Numbered from the stretch's first letter, positions 24,333-33,966 are shown. The stretch is 61,048 nt of DNA from JALUUH01 sp964636675 (GCA_964636675.1 CAZWUO010000003.1:1-61048); one strand, 5' to 3'. Translations and numbers: made by a program. The notes: generated by a model not told the origin, from the letters alone.

Positions 24333-25334
24333 ATGAACCGCGCATACCGAACGTTTGTTCTGTGGCTAATCTGGGGATCTGCCGCAACAACCATTTATTT
24401 AGGATTATATCTAGACACCGACATACTCACTTTTTTTCGCCAAGATGAAAGTAAAATTACATGGATTATTATGTTTTTATTCCTATTTGGCGTAGCCGCA
24501 AGTTTTTTTCTTACCGTTGCACTCACCAAGGAAAGCATAGAGGCTGAGCTGCAAGATCAATTAGCCAGTGAAAAAGGAATTGCCGGCCTAGAACCCAGCG
24601 GCCGTAGAAAAAAAACGGTTAACCGTTTTTATGACTCACTAAAAATTATCGCATTATCCAATGAAAAACCACACATAGAAGCACTGATCGACGTTGAGTT
24701 CTCCGCATTCTCACGTATGAGTCATGGCATAGAAGTATTAGGCAATCTTCTCATTACCTTAGGACTCATTGGAACCGTGATGGGACTCACCCTAACACTG
24801 ACAGGGCTGACAACGTCACTCGATGCACTCGGACACGATCAGGACATGCTCTTGTCGGGATTACGTAAAGCAATGGGAGGCATGGGAACCGCTTTCTATA
24901 CGACACTGCTCGGTGCAGTACTTGGCGGTGTGTTACTGCGTATTTTTGCGCTCATCACCGAAAATGGCGTCGCTTTTTTGCAAGAAATAGTCTCTAAGAC
25001 CTGTATGATTCATTGCGCTGCAGATTTTAAACAAACCGTAGAACGCGATATACGTTTTTTAAATGTCGAAGTTGAAGCGCTTGGTGATAGAGTCAAGAGC
25101 CTAAAAGGCGCTTTTGACGACTCTAAACACTCTGTCAATGAATTCCATAAAGCCATTAAAAACCTGTATGAACTCGGCGGAAGTGAAGATGGAGTATACA
25201 CATTGCGCGAAACCCTACATATGCAAAAATATTATCGTGCGCTATTGCGCCAAGAACTTCAGCTTATGAACAAGCTCAATCGATCTTGGTGGGCGAGATT
25301 CAAAGAGTATTTAATCGGCAGCAAAAAAAAATAG
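24333..25334 (+). CDS. TolQ/ExbB/MotA-like proton channel protein with coiled-coil tail
   Basis: 333 aa. Two N-terminal TM helices (about 8-28 and 43-63), a cytoplasmic region (75-130), then two long TM helices (about 135-160 and 185-210). The latter read GVLGNLLITLGLIGTVMGL and MGTAFYTTLLGAVLGG, the pattern of MotA/TolQ/ExbB channels. The last 110 residues are helical and charged. The partner at 25350 has the matching one-TM stator topology, so the two should form an ion-driven complex in the inner membrane. It is distinct from the exbB at 44028. Confidence 0.8.
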   Translation: MNRAYRTFVLWLIWGSAATTIYLGLYLDTDILTFFRQDESKITWIIMFLFLFGVAASFFLTVALTKESIEAELQDQLASEKGIAGLEPSGRRKKTVNRFYDSLKIIALSNEKPHIEALIDVEFSAFSRMSHGIEVLGNLLITLGLIGTVMGLTLTLTGLTTSLDALGHDQDMLLSGLRKAMGGMGTAFYTTLLGAVLGGVLLRIFALITENGVAFLQEIVSKTCMIHCAADFKQTVERDIRFLNVEVEALGDRVKSLKGAFDDSKHSVNEFHKAIKNLYELGGSEDGVYTLRETLHMQKYYRALLRQELQLMNKLNRSWWARFKEYLIGSKKK

Positions 25335-25349
25335 AAGACGAATCATCCT

Positions 25350-26123
25350 ATGAGGAGCCGACGCACTAAAAGCACTAATATCTACGAAAGTTTTTCAGAC
25401 GTATCCCTGCTGATGCTAGCGACTTTTATTTTCTTGATGGTAACCATACTGATTACTTCACGAATGGCACAAGAATATGAAGTTCCCAAGCTCAAAGCAG
25501 AAATTGAGACCTTGAAAAATAAACTCGCTGCTGCCGAACTCGATAAACAATCATTTAGCAGCGCATTAGAGGAAATGGTCGTAGCAGGCGAGGGTAGCGC
25601 AAGCGCGCTTGACAAAGTCGTGGAAACAGCAACCTTTGGACGCAAAGATTTTGATTTATTCATCAAAGGCTTAAAGGAATTGCCGGGTACAGATTTACAT
25701 CTAGTGATTGATGCTTCGGGATCCATGCACGGCCTTACCACGTTCCTCATCCCGATACTCAGGGCAATCGTCATTCGTTCAAATAAAGAGCTTTCAGCCA
25801 TTACATGGTTTTCCGACGGAATCGCTGAAACCTATACGGGAACTCTCGGAGAAATGTTTGACAAGCTAATGTCAGGTGCGCCATTTGGTGGCAACCGTGA
25901 AACCATCGGGAAAGCACTACGCGTAGCCGCACGCAATTCACACGCACCTGGAGCTTACATACTTGTTGGTGACGAACCTTCTGATGACGTTATTTATTAT
26001 TCAGATGTTCCAAGCCCCGTTTTCACCCTACCTTTAGGCCGCTCTGACCCAGAAACCACCCAGGAATACAAAAAAATTGCAGAAAAAACTGATGGACAAA
26101 TGCTTCATCTCGATTTTAAATAG
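25350..26123 (+). CDS. Stator-like one-TM protein with von Willebrand A domain
   Basis: 257 aa. The N-terminus YESFSDVSLLMLATFIFLMV has the plan of ExbD/TolR/MotB: an Asp (residue 17) just before a single TM helix (about 18-37), the position of the proton-binding Asp. A coiled coil follows (45-75), then, instead of an OmpA-like or ExbD domain, a vWA domain (113-257) with MIDAS residues DASGSM (121-126), Thr185 and Asp208 (VGDEPSDD). It starts 15 bp after the TolQ-like gene, so they are a pair. The vWA domain probably binds a periplasmic protein ligand through a metal. Ligand unknown. Confidence 0.8.
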   Translation: MRSRRTKSTNIYESFSDVSLLMLATFIFLMVTILITSRMAQEYEVPKLKAEIETLKNKLAAAELDKQSFSSALEEMVVAGEGSASALDKVVETATFGRKDFDLFIKGLKELPGTDLHLVIDASGSMHGLTTFLIPILRAIVIRSNKELSAITWFSDGIAETYTGTLGEMFDKLMSGAPFGGNRETIGKALRVAARNSHAPGAYILVGDEPSDDVIYYSDVPSPVFTLPLGRSDPETTQEYKKIAEKTDGQMLHLDFK

Positions 26124-26282
26124 CGATACTTGAAGCTTCGTTTTTTTCATTGACCCTTGGTAGCTATAAGAACCACCCCAGCAAATATATCAAATTGAAA
26201 AACAAGCGGAACGTTTTAGCTATGCGACACATTTTAGGCATAGCATTCCATATATACCTATAAAACAGAGGGACTAATTACT

Positions 26283-26672
26283 GTGATCACTATTCCCGTT
26301 GACACAAAAATAATCGGAAAAATAAAAAGCAAAGGCCCGATTTGTATCGATGGCCACATATCAGGGGATGGCGAAATAAACGGCTATCTGCAATTAGGTA
26401 AAAGTTGCTTATGGCAAGGCGACATCGTAGCCGACTCGATACTCATCGAAGGCAGAGTCGAAGGAAACATCATTGCAACAAAACAACTTAGCATTGCTAC
26501 CGAAGCAGTTATCCATGGTAATATAATCAGCCCAAATATTTTAATAATAAGTGGTGCTGTGGTAAATGGACACCTTATTATGAAAAAACCTGAGACACCT
26601 ATTCGTTTTATCAACCAATCACATGCTTCAACCCCTCGGGCAAATCAGGATAAACAAAAAGCAACGGCATGA
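26283..26672 (+). CDS. Bactofilin (polymer-forming cytoskeletal protein)
   Basis: 129 aa, GTG start. Repeating beta-helix turns (IDGHISGDGEINGYLQLGK, ADSILIEGRVEGNI, AVIHGNIISPNIL) form the DUF583/bactofilin core between a short N-terminus and a charged C-terminus. Bactofilins self-assemble without nucleotide and localise envelope or cell-wall enzymes (family knowledge). It lies 159 bp after the vWA gene in the same direction, so it may scaffold that envelope complex (inference). Confidence 0.85.
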   Translation: MITIPVDTKIIGKIKSKGPICIDGHISGDGEINGYLQLGKSCLWQGDIVADSILIEGRVEGNIIATKQLSIATEAVIHGNIISPNILIISGAVVNGHLIMKKPETPIRFINQSHASTPRANQDKQKATA

Positions 26673-26724
26673 ATTCTAGGGTGTAAGGAATTAACACGCT
26701 ATTCAAAAAGACTACTTTTGTGGC

Positions 26725-28677
26725 TCACATTTTTTTATGATGAGATATTAACAGAACCTCTTCAGACATAGCACCGCTTTCAATTTTCACTAATTTTTTT
26801 TGGCTGGCATCTTCAACGTTATCAAATACAAACCCCGGCCTCACGTCATGCTTAATAGTGACAGGAAAATGCGCGAAGCTACCGATGCTGAGCAGTTTTT
26901 GTTGCGAAATATTGCCTAACCACACCATTTTATTTTCGTTGGTTTCCAGTGTTACTGCTGGCCAGAATCTAATCGTATACTGCGCGTCATCATCTAATCC
27001 TCTTTTGGTAAATTGCAGTGTTTCAAACTTTCCGGCATAAATTTTTGGCAATATCGGCAACTGGTTAATTTCTTTAGTTGCGGAAAACCATTTAAGAAAG
27101 CTAGAAAATGTAAGCTCAATCGGCTCCTCCCACTTTGCTACTTTCAATGTTTGTCTAATTTGATCTGCCGTTGCTGCCCATTGAAACGTAATTGGCAGAA
27201 GGTGCAAATGTTCATCTTTATACACATCGCGCCATGCTCCTTCCCACCAATAATCTGTGTTTACAATACCTAAACCAGCACTTGCGGTTTTTCGATATTC
27301 ATCTTGTAGAAAACCAAAAATTATTCCTATACCAAGCACCACAGCGAGTCCTGAACAGCTGATAAGCAAATGTAATCTCGTAGGAGAACTATGCGCATGG
27401 CGGCGATACGATAAACCAGCAAACACAACCATCATTAACGCAAAAGATAAACCGAATAACCAAGTCGAAACAGAAACATCTCCGTAGTACAAGGCCGAAA
27501 AACTAATCATAAAGGCTAATACACTAGCGATAGAATAAAATACTCTACGCAAAGTTTTACCTAACTCACTCCCTAGCAAAACGGCGAGCACACCCAGCAA
27601 ACCACCACTAACCACTATATGCCAAAGCTTCACATCAAATACAAATGCTGCCAATGCTACTACCAATATGCTTGCAGCCATGGCAACAACAAAATACCAA
27701 AAAGCCTGCATTAACCTAAAGTAAATAAAACCTATTGTTACAGTAAAAAATACAAGGCCAAGAAAAGCAGGACTGCCTAGCTGATCAAATACGCTAAAAA
27801 CTTGATCTAACCAAGAGAAATGAATAGCACTAAAAAATTGCGTTACTATTGAGTTAATGGATACAAAAAAAGGCGACCGATAAAAGACGACTTGGGATAA
27901 TAAAACGCCGAATGAAACCACCAGCACGGCAAACCAAAAAAACAATGCCCCCTGAGGTTTTTTTTTAGAATCAACGAGCTTAACAACTAAAATTTTCGCC
28001 AATGGATGCGCTTCTCCCCAGTGTATAATACTCAAGACCCAAGCATCTAATTTCGGGCCTATTGACTTAGAGAGCTTCTTAACTGTCCAAACTATTGCGA
28101 CTAATAGTACAACGAGAACCACAAACAATATGCCCAACCGAGTAGCTATTTCTGAAGCTAAGCCCAGTGACGCACCGAACGCCACACCAGGCAATAGATA
28201 AGCCGGCGCCCAACCAGCAGCGGAAATAATGTTAAATAAGAAAAACTTTTTCGGCCGCATTTGCATCATGCCAGCAATCGTGGGAACTACGGCGCGCAAC
28301 GGGCCGACAAAACGTCCTAAAACAACACTCTTGCCGCCATGACGTGCAAAAAAAACTTTTCCGTTTTCTAGCAAATGCTTTTTTTTCTTAAACGGCCATA
28401 TATTAGGAACTAAGTCTTTAAAGTAATAACCGATCCAAAAACTAATGGCATCACCCACTACAGCACCCAGAAAAGCTAACAGCAGAGTCTCCCATAACCC
28501 TAGGAAACCAGTTCCTACGAGCGCACCAAAACTCAGCATAATGAAGGCACCCGGCACGAGCACACCAACCACGAGCAGGGACTCTGCCATAGCAACGATA
28601 AACACCATCACTCCGGCCCATACTGGGTTATCTTGTAACCAGTTAAAGAAAGGTTGTAAGTCGGTTAAGAAATCCAT
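26725..28677 (-). CDS. DedA (VTT-domain) - degenerate PAP2 - LssY C-terminal fusion
   Basis: 650 aa. Residues 1-200: DedA membrane domain with the GRFVGPLRAVVPTIAG signature, a family implicated in lipid-carrier flipping. Residues about 235-420: a six-helix region placed like a PAP2 phosphatase, but I do not see the KxxxxxxRP, PSGH or SRxxxxxH catalytic motifs (SGGLLG and YGDVSVS stand in their places), so it is probably inactive. Residues about 465-650: soluble LssY C-terminal domain (FQWAATADQIRQTL, RFWPAVTLE). It resembles Legionella LssY in domain order. It converges on the bactofilin gene. Confidence 0.8.
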   Translation of the reverse strand: MDFLTDLQPFFNWLQDNPVWAGVMVFIVAMAESLLVVGVLVPGAFIMLSFGALVGTGFLGLWETLLLAFLGAVVGDAISFWIGYYFKDLVPNIWPFKKKKHLLENGKVFFARHGGKSVVLGRFVGPLRAVVPTIAGMMQMRPKKFFLFNIISAAGWAPAYLLPGVAFGASLGLASEIATRLGILFVVLVVLLVAIVWTVKKLSKSIGPKLDAWVLSIIHWGEAHPLAKILVVKLVDSKKKPQGALFFWFAVLVVSFGVLLSQVVFYRSPFFVSINSIVTQFFSAIHFSWLDQVFSVFDQLGSPAFLGLVFFTVTIGFIYFRLMQAFWYFVVAMAASILVVALAAFVFDVKLWHIVVSGGLLGVLAVLLGSELGKTLRRVFYSIASVLAFMISFSALYYGDVSVSTWLFGLSFALMMVVFAGLSYRRHAHSSPTRLHLLISCSGLAVVLGIGIIFGFLQDEYRKTASAGLGIVNTDYWWEGAWRDVYKDEHLHLLPITFQWAATADQIRQTLKVAKWEEPIELTFSSFLKWFSATKEINQLPILPKIYAGKFETLQFTKRGLDDDAQYTIRFWPAVTLETNENKMVWLGNISQQKLLSIGSFAHFPVTIKHDVRPGFVFDNVEDASQKKLVKIESGAMSEEVLLISHHKKM

Positions 28678-28794
28678 TTCTCGGCGGAGACGGCTCCTTG
28701 ATCAGAAAGGCTGATGGTTCTTACATCTATTTGCAAAGAACAGCTGAAGAGTGTTCTCTGCTTAAAACAGCTCAAAGCTCTGCGCACAGAAAAG

Positions 28795-30075
28795 CTATAA
28801 TATCGCAAACGCTTTTTCAGCCGCTGCAACTGTCGCTGAAATATCTTCATCCGAATGCGCGCCCGACACAAAACCCGTTTCGTAAGCAGATGGCGCCAGA
28901 TATACACCCAATTCAAGCATTTTGTGATAAAACTTTTTAAACCTCGCAAGATCACATTTTGTCACTTGTTCAAATGTTGTAATAGTGGAATCTTCAGTGA
29001 AGAAGAACCCGAACATCCCGCCCACCTGATTCGTTGTCAATGGAATACCCGCTGATTTTGCGGCTTCTTCAAGCCCAATGCATAATGATTCTGCTTTACG
29101 CGATAAACCCTCATGAAACCCTGGTTGTGCAGCTAATCTTAAAGTCTGCATTCCAGCTGCCATAGAAATCGGATTACCTGACAATGTACCTGCTTGATAT
29201 ACCGGGCCTAAGGGCGCAATCTTTTCCATTATTTCGCGCTTGCCACCAAAAGCCCCTACCGGCATCCCACCACCGATCACTTTACCCAAGGTTGTCATGT
29301 CGGGTCTTACCTCGTAATGCCCCTGCGCTCCACCTAAGGAAACCCGAAACCCAGTCATAACTTCATCAAAAATTAACACGCTGCCAAATTCATCACATAC
29401 ATCGCGCAAACCCTGTAAAAAACCCGGCACAGGCAGTATACAATTCATATTTCCAGCAACCGGTTCCACGATAATACACGCAACTTCATGACCAATTTCG
29501 CTGAAAACCTGCCTAACTTGCGCAATGTCGTTAAAGTTAAGCGTTATCGTATGCTCCGCCAAACTCAGGGGAACACCCGGCGAAGTCGGCACACCTAAGG
29601 TCAATGCTCCGGAGCCTGCTTTTACGAGAAGAGAATCGGAATGACCATGATAACAACCTTCAAACTTAACCACTTTATCTCTGCCCGTAAAACCACGAGC
29701 AAGCCGAATAGCGCTCATGGTTGCTTCAGTACCTGAGTTTACCATGCGCACTAAATCCATGGAGGGCACAAGCTCGCACACCAAATCCGCCATTTCAGTT
29801 TCAATTGAAGTGGGCGCACCAAACCCCAATCCGTTATCCACTGCCGCTTTGACCGCAGCGATGACTTCCGGATGAGCATGTCCCGCAATCATTGGCCCCC
29901 ACGAAGCAACATAATCAATGTAATTATTTCCATCCTCATCGGTAAGATAAGCACCCTGTCCATTTTTGAAAAATACCGGATCTCCGCCGACACCCTTGAA
30001 AGCTCGAACGGGTGAATTAACACCACCCGGAATACATTTTTGGGCTGCTACAAATAAATCGTGTGAGCGCGTCAT
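28795..30075 (-). CDS. hemL: Glutamate-1-semialdehyde 2,1-aminomutase
   Basis: PLP enzyme that converts glutamate-1-semialdehyde to 5-aminolevulinate, the C5-route heme precursor. 426 aa, normal length. GGVNSPVRAF at the N-terminus, VNSGTEATMSAIRLAR, the FDEVMTGFR aspartate and the PLP lysine in TLGKVIGGGMPVGAFGG are clear. The stop is followed by a 117-bp gap to the DedA-LssY gene. It lies 1 bp from thiE, so the heme and thiamine genes are co-transcribed; the heavy cytochrome load of this organism fits a need for heme. Confidence 0.95.
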   Translation of the reverse strand: MTRSHDLFVAAQKCIPGGVNSPVRAFKGVGGDPVFFKNGQGAYLTDEDGNNYIDYVASWGPMIAGHAHPEVIAAVKAAVDNGLGFGAPTSIETEMADLVCELVPSMDLVRMVNSGTEATMSAIRLARGFTGRDKVVKFEGCYHGHSDSLLVKAGSGALTLGVPTSPGVPLSLAEHTITLNFNDIAQVRQVFSEIGHEVACIIVEPVAGNMNCILPVPGFLQGLRDVCDEFGSVLIFDEVMTGFRVSLGGAQGHYEVRPDMTTLGKVIGGGMPVGAFGGKREIMEKIAPLGPVYQAGTLSGNPISMAAGMQTLRLAAQPGFHEGLSRKAESLCIGLEEAAKSAGIPLTTNQVGGMFGFFFTEDSTITTFEQVTKCDLARFKKFYHKMLELGVYLAPSAYETGFVSGAHSDEDISATVAAAEKAFAIL

Positions 30076-30076
30076 T

Positions 30077-30697
30077 TTATTTCCTTTTGAATAAATTCAC
30101 ATAAGCCAGCGCCGCTTTTTGCGTATCAGCTGCGCCGAAAATTCCATCAATTACCGCAAGCATGTCTACGCCTGTCGCAATCAATTCTTTACCATTGTCT
30201 GGTGTAATTCCACCAATAGCCACGATGGGAATAACAATTTTTTCTTGTGCAGCCAATAATAACGCCTTGTCTGCTGGCACCGCATTAGGCTTTGTTCGTG
30301 AAACAAAAAATCGACCAAATGCTACATAATCAGCACCTTGCTGCTGTGCTTTGATCGCTAAATTTATATCGTTATAACAAGAAACGCCGATGATTTTATC
30401 CGGCAGCCGATTTCTCGCGACCCGGATATTCACATCATCTTTGCCAATATGCACACCATCAGCAGCCGATTTCACAGCTAAATCAACATCATCATTAATG
30501 ATAAAAAATGCACGATACAGGCTACAGAGTTCTTTCAATTTCAATGCGATACGCAAACTATCATGCGCTACCAAGTTTTTATCACGAAACTGAATGACTT
30601 TAGCGCCCGCTAAAAGTGCTATTTCGATTTTTTGCAGTAAAAAATTATCGTCACGTGTAATAACATATAAACCTTTAAAATCGCTTTTAGTCTTCAT
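30077..30697 (-). CDS. thiE: Thiamine-phosphate synthase
   Basis: Joins HMP pyrophosphate and thiazole phosphate to give thiamine phosphate. 206 aa, beta/alpha barrel. QFRDKN (pyrophosphate loop), FIINDDVDLA, DGVHIGKDD and VAIGGITPDN are the usual motifs. ATG at 30697 overlaps the end of thiD by 11 bp; hemL follows after 1 bp. Together with thiD and thiC elsewhere in the window this gives the pyrimidine branch and the joining step. No riboswitch is seen ahead of this operon. Confidence 0.93.
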   Translation of the reverse strand: MKTKSDFKGLYVITRDDNFLLQKIEIALLAGAKVIQFRDKNLVAHDSLRIALKLKELCSLYRAFFIINDDVDLAVKSAADGVHIGKDDVNIRVARNRLPDKIIGVSCYNDINLAIKAQQQGADYVAFGRFFVSRTKPNAVPADKALLLAAQEKIVIPIVAIGGITPDNGKELIATGVDMLAVIDGIFGAADTQKAALAYVNLFKRK

Positions 30698-31505
30698 CCA
30701 CTAAATCGCTTTGTGCCCAAAAATAGCGATTAGGTAAATATTGCCCCATTCCGAGACGACGCGCATTTTTCAATGCCTGCCAAGTAAACTCCTGAGCCTC
30801 ATGCACCGCAGACAATGGATCGATTCCTTGCGCCAACAAAGCGGCAATTGAGGAGGACAAAGTACAACCGGAACCATGATAGGTTTGCGGCAAACGCTCC
30901 CAAGTATAGGTATCTAAAATTCGGCTGTTGCCATAAAAAGTGTTGATAACTTTTTCGGTATTTTCGTGCGTTCCTGTGATTAACACATACTCACAGCCAA
31001 AATCCATGAGCTCATGAGCACATGCATCCAAATTATCCGCCTCAGAACATAATATTCTTGCTTCCAAACTGTTAGGAGTCATCACCGTGGAAAGTGGTGC
31101 TAACAAACTCAGCATGGCTTGCTGGATCTCCCCATCCGCCAATTCTTCGCCACCGCCCGAGGACAGTATTGGATCAAAAACAACAGGCAAACTAGGATAA
31201 TCTAAAAGAATGGAGTGTATTACTTCTACTGCTTCTACACTGCCAAGCATCCCTATCTTAATCGCACTAACCGGCATATCTTCTAAAACCGCCCGCGCCT
31301 GCTCAGTAATTGTGGTTAAATCAACCGGCATATACCCAAGCACGTTCTGAGTATCTTGAATCGTTAATGCGGTTATTACGGTGGCTGCATGCCCTCCCAT
31401 AGACGCAATAGACTCAATATCTGCCTGAATACCGGCTCCTCCGGTAGGATCATTTCCTGCGAAAGTCATTATCACTGGAATCTCAAACTGGTTCTCAGTC
31501 TCCAC
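30687..31505 (-). CDS. thiD: Hydroxymethylpyrimidine/phosphomethylpyrimidine kinase
   Basis: Ribokinase-fold enzyme that phosphorylates HMP phosphate to the pyrophosphate for ThiE. 272 aa. TFAGNDPTGGAGIQADI near the N-terminus, KIGMLGS, FDPILSSGGGEEL and the anion-hole motif HGSGCTLSSSIAA are present. It is the first gene of the thiD-thiE-hemL string on the minus strand; the start at 31505 leaves 129 bp to the divergent nucleotidase gene at 31635. Confidence 0.93.
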   Translation of the reverse strand: METENQFEIPVIMTFAGNDPTGGAGIQADIESIASMGGHAATVITALTIQDTQNVLGYMPVDLTTITEQARAVLEDMPVSAIKIGMLGSVEAVEVIHSILLDYPSLPVVFDPILSSGGGEELADGEIQQAMLSLLAPLSTVMTPNSLEARILCSEADNLDACAHELMDFGCEYVLITGTHENTEKVINTFYGNSRILDTYTWERLPQTYHGSGCTLSSSIAALLAQGIDPLSAVHEAQEFTWQALKNARRLGMGQYLPNRYFWAQSDLVDED

Positions 31506-31634
31506 TGCACACCTCTCGCATAATCAAACGCCTGATTATACCGACACCTTAGGCCTTGCTTCAAAATAAATTCGATGTTAAACATTTGCTACAACGCTTG
31601 CGCGACTTCACCTACTAACACATTGGGAGCCATT

Positions 31635-32291
31635 ATGGTGTACTGGAATGAAATCGAGTCCGTTTTTCTCGATATGGATGGAACCTTGCTCGATTTACAT
31701 TTTGATGATCATTTTTGGCAAGAGTTAGTCCCTCGCGAATACGCCAAAAAGCAGCAGATTACGCTTGAGCGATCTCGCCACCAACTACAACCTATATTTC
31801 GCAAACATGAAGGCACATTGAATTGGTATTGCCTGGATTTTTGGAGCCGAGAATTAAAATTAGACATCCCTAAGCTCAAAGCCGAAATGTCAGACCTTAT
31901 TGCGATTCACGCGGGAGTAATCGAATTTTTGCTCGCTGTCCGCCGTAGCGGTCGACGTATTGCGCTAATTACCAATGCTCATGGCGTTGCTTTAGAATTA
32001 AAGATGAGAGTGACCGGATTAACCAACTATTTTGATAACATCATTTGCGCTCATGATATCGGCTTACCGAAAGAACAGCCAATTTTCTGGGAAAAACTCC
32101 AGGCTATTGAACCCTTTAGCGTCAAAAAAACCTTGTTTATAGATGACAACGTAGCAGTATTGCAAAGTGCTAAACAGGCCGGCCTCCGGCATTTATTGAC
32201 CATACAAAAGCCCTCTAGCAAGAAACCCATCAGAAAGATCAAAGAATTTCCTATGCTTGATAACTTTATCTCTATTTGCCCCAAAAGTTAA
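31635..32291 (+). CDS. HAD-superfamily nucleotidase (YrfG-like)
   Basis: Predicted GMP/IMP 5'-nucleotidase. 218 aa from ATG 31635 (MVYWNEIES), preceded by GGGAG. HAD motif I is FLDMDGTLLDL, motif II ITNAHG, motif III GLPKEQP and motif IV FIDDN. WNEIESVFLDMDGTLLDLHFDDHFW is the pattern of YrfG-type enzymes (family knowledge). An upstream ATG at 31575 lacks an RBS and would extend into sequence unlike the family. Confidence 0.85.
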   Translation: MVYWNEIESVFLDMDGTLLDLHFDDHFWQELVPREYAKKQQITLERSRHQLQPIFRKHEGTLNWYCLDFWSRELKLDIPKLKAEMSDLIAIHAGVIEFLLAVRRSGRRIALITNAHGVALELKMRVTGLTNYFDNIICAHDIGLPKEQPIFWEKLQAIEPFSVKKTLFIDDNVAVLQSAKQAGLRHLLTIQKPSSKKPIRKIKEFPMLDNFISICPKS

Positions 32292-32446
32292 TCTCCGTTG
32301 ATGTCGATGTATAAGATAGAAGCCTAAGGACTCTATAAACCAAACACTTTGGGTATATAGGCTCGCTCTTCGAATCCGGCTAACTATCTGCATTAATTAT
32401 TATAGCCCTACAAAAAACCTAGCTTTAGGTGCAAGGAGCATAACGC

Positions 32447-33709
32447 GTGTCACGATTATTCACTGAAGCAAAACGTCGTTTAAAAACCGCTTCGAAGTAC
32501 ATTGATATCGACCCAGATGTATTAGAAAAACTCAAATATCCACAAGAAACCCTATCTGCAAGTTTACTCATTAGAATGGACGATGGTTCTCGAAGATCAT
32601 TCAAGGCCTGGCGCTGTCGATACGATGATACACGTGGCCCGACTAAAGGCGGCATACGGTTTTATCCAACGGTTTGCCTCGATGAAATTATGGCCTTGTC
32701 TTTTTGGATGACCTTTAAGTGTGCGGTGGCAAATCTACCCTTCGGAGGCGGCAAAGGCGGTGTTGCGGTAAACGCTCAAAAGCTCTCAAAATCTGAGCTT
32801 GAAAAACTGTCGCGCACCTATGTAAAAGCCTTTAGCAAATTCATTGGACCAGATCGCGATATCCCTGCCCCTGACATGTACACCAATTCGATGGTAATGG
32901 GATGGATGGCTGATGAATACAGCGCCATCGTCGGCCAACCAAGTCCCGCGGTAATCACCGGAAAACCGATTGAGTTAGGTGGCTCTCAAGGCAGAGATGA
33001 CGCTACTGGATACGGCGGATATCTCGTCATTCGGCACTTAGAAAAAGAAATGGGCCTGCATCCCGAAAAATCTTCCGTTATTGTCCAGGGCTTTGGCAAC
33101 GCTGGGTATCACTGCGCTCGCTTACTACACCAAGATGGCTATACCATTATTGGCATCTCCGATTCCAAAACCGGTTTATATGACCCCAGCGGATTAGATC
33201 CTATCGCCTTATATGCTAACAAAAAAAAATACGGTTCATTATTTAATGAATGTACACCACCAAGCACTACCCAAATGACAAACCATAAACTACTGGAAAA
33301 AAACTGTGATCTACTCATTCCTGCAGCTTTAGAAAATCAGATCACCGTACAAAATGCAGATAATATAAAAGCGTCCATTATTTGCGAACTCGCCAACGGC
33401 CCAATCACCTCAGGAGCAGATGAAATACTGGTAAAAAACAATATCATCGTCATTCCCGATATACTCGCCAACGCTGGAGGAGTGATTGTTTCGTATTTTG
33501 AATGGGTGCAGAATAAAGCAGGCTATTATTGGGAAGAAGACGAAGTAAGATCAAAACTCAAACAACGGATTGAGCCTGAAGCACATAAAATATGGAGCCT
33601 AAAACTCAAACTGAGTGTAGACATGCGCACAGCCGCCTATATTCTTGCTTTAGAAAGAATTAACGCTGCGGTATCAGCCCATGGAACCAAGGCATTTTTT
33701 GTTTCATAA
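32447..33709 (+). CDS. Glutamate dehydrogenase family (Glu/Leu/Phe/Val dehydrogenase)
   Basis: Catalyses reversible NAD(P)-linked oxidative deamination, most likely of glutamate. 420 aa, typical of the hexameric class. GPTKGGIRFYP, the catalytic lysine in LPFGGGKGGV, the DIPAPDMYTN segment and the nucleotide-binding VQGFGNAGYH are visible. The C-terminus is shortened around VSYFEWVQN as in the bacterial ~420-aa group. GTG start at 32447 with RBS AAGGAG. Coenzyme preference is not decided here. Confidence 0.88.
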   Translation: MSRLFTEAKRRLKTASKYIDIDPDVLEKLKYPQETLSASLLIRMDDGSRRSFKAWRCRYDDTRGPTKGGIRFYPTVCLDEIMALSFWMTFKCAVANLPFGGGKGGVAVNAQKLSKSELEKLSRTYVKAFSKFIGPDRDIPAPDMYTNSMVMGWMADEYSAIVGQPSPAVITGKPIELGGSQGRDDATGYGGYLVIRHLEKEMGLHPEKSSVIVQGFGNAGYHCARLLHQDGYTIIGISDSKTGLYDPSGLDPIALYANKKKYGSLFNECTPPSTTQMTNHKLLEKNCDLLIPAALENQITVQNADNIKASIICELANGPITSGADEILVKNNIIVIPDILANAGGVIVSYFEWVQNKAGYYWEEDEVRSKLKQRIEPEAHKIWSLKLKLSVDMRTAAYILALERINAAVSAHGTKAFFVS

Positions 33710-33768
33710 GAGCTATTTTTGCAAGGGCTTTTTTATAAGAACTGTTTAAAAGAGTTAGTGCGAATCAA

Positions 33769-33933
33769 TCACCCTCCAATGACCCCGTAAAAAGCCCCGA
33801 CTAATAATACAAGCAACACCGTAGCGATGGAAAACATAGCAACAGACAAAACTTGAGAAACTGATCGCAGCTTATATGCAATCAAAAACAATAAACCTAT
33901 AATCAGCAGCAATATCAAATATGCACGAGACAT
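33769..33933 (-). CDS. 54-aa two-TM microprotein
   Basis: Starts at ATG 33933 with AGGG upstream. Encodes two hydrophobic helices (about 4-20 and 30-50) separated by KLRSVSQ, ending GVIGG. No family is recognised. It lies 33 bp downstream of the DUF4340 gene on the same strand, so it may be the last gene of the Gld-like ABC operon. Confidence 0.5.
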   Translation of the reverse strand: MSRAYLILLLIIGLLFLIAYKLRSVSQVLSVAMFSIATVLLVLLVGAFYGVIGG

Positions 33934-33966
33934 AATGCCCTAGCCCTATAGTCAAATAAATCAAAC

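Noticed and set aside
24333..26123. Zorya-type anti-phage system
   Set aside because: The MotA-like and one-TM pair recalls ZorA/ZorB, but there is no OmpA-type domain, no ZorC/ZorD helicase or nuclease gene next to it.
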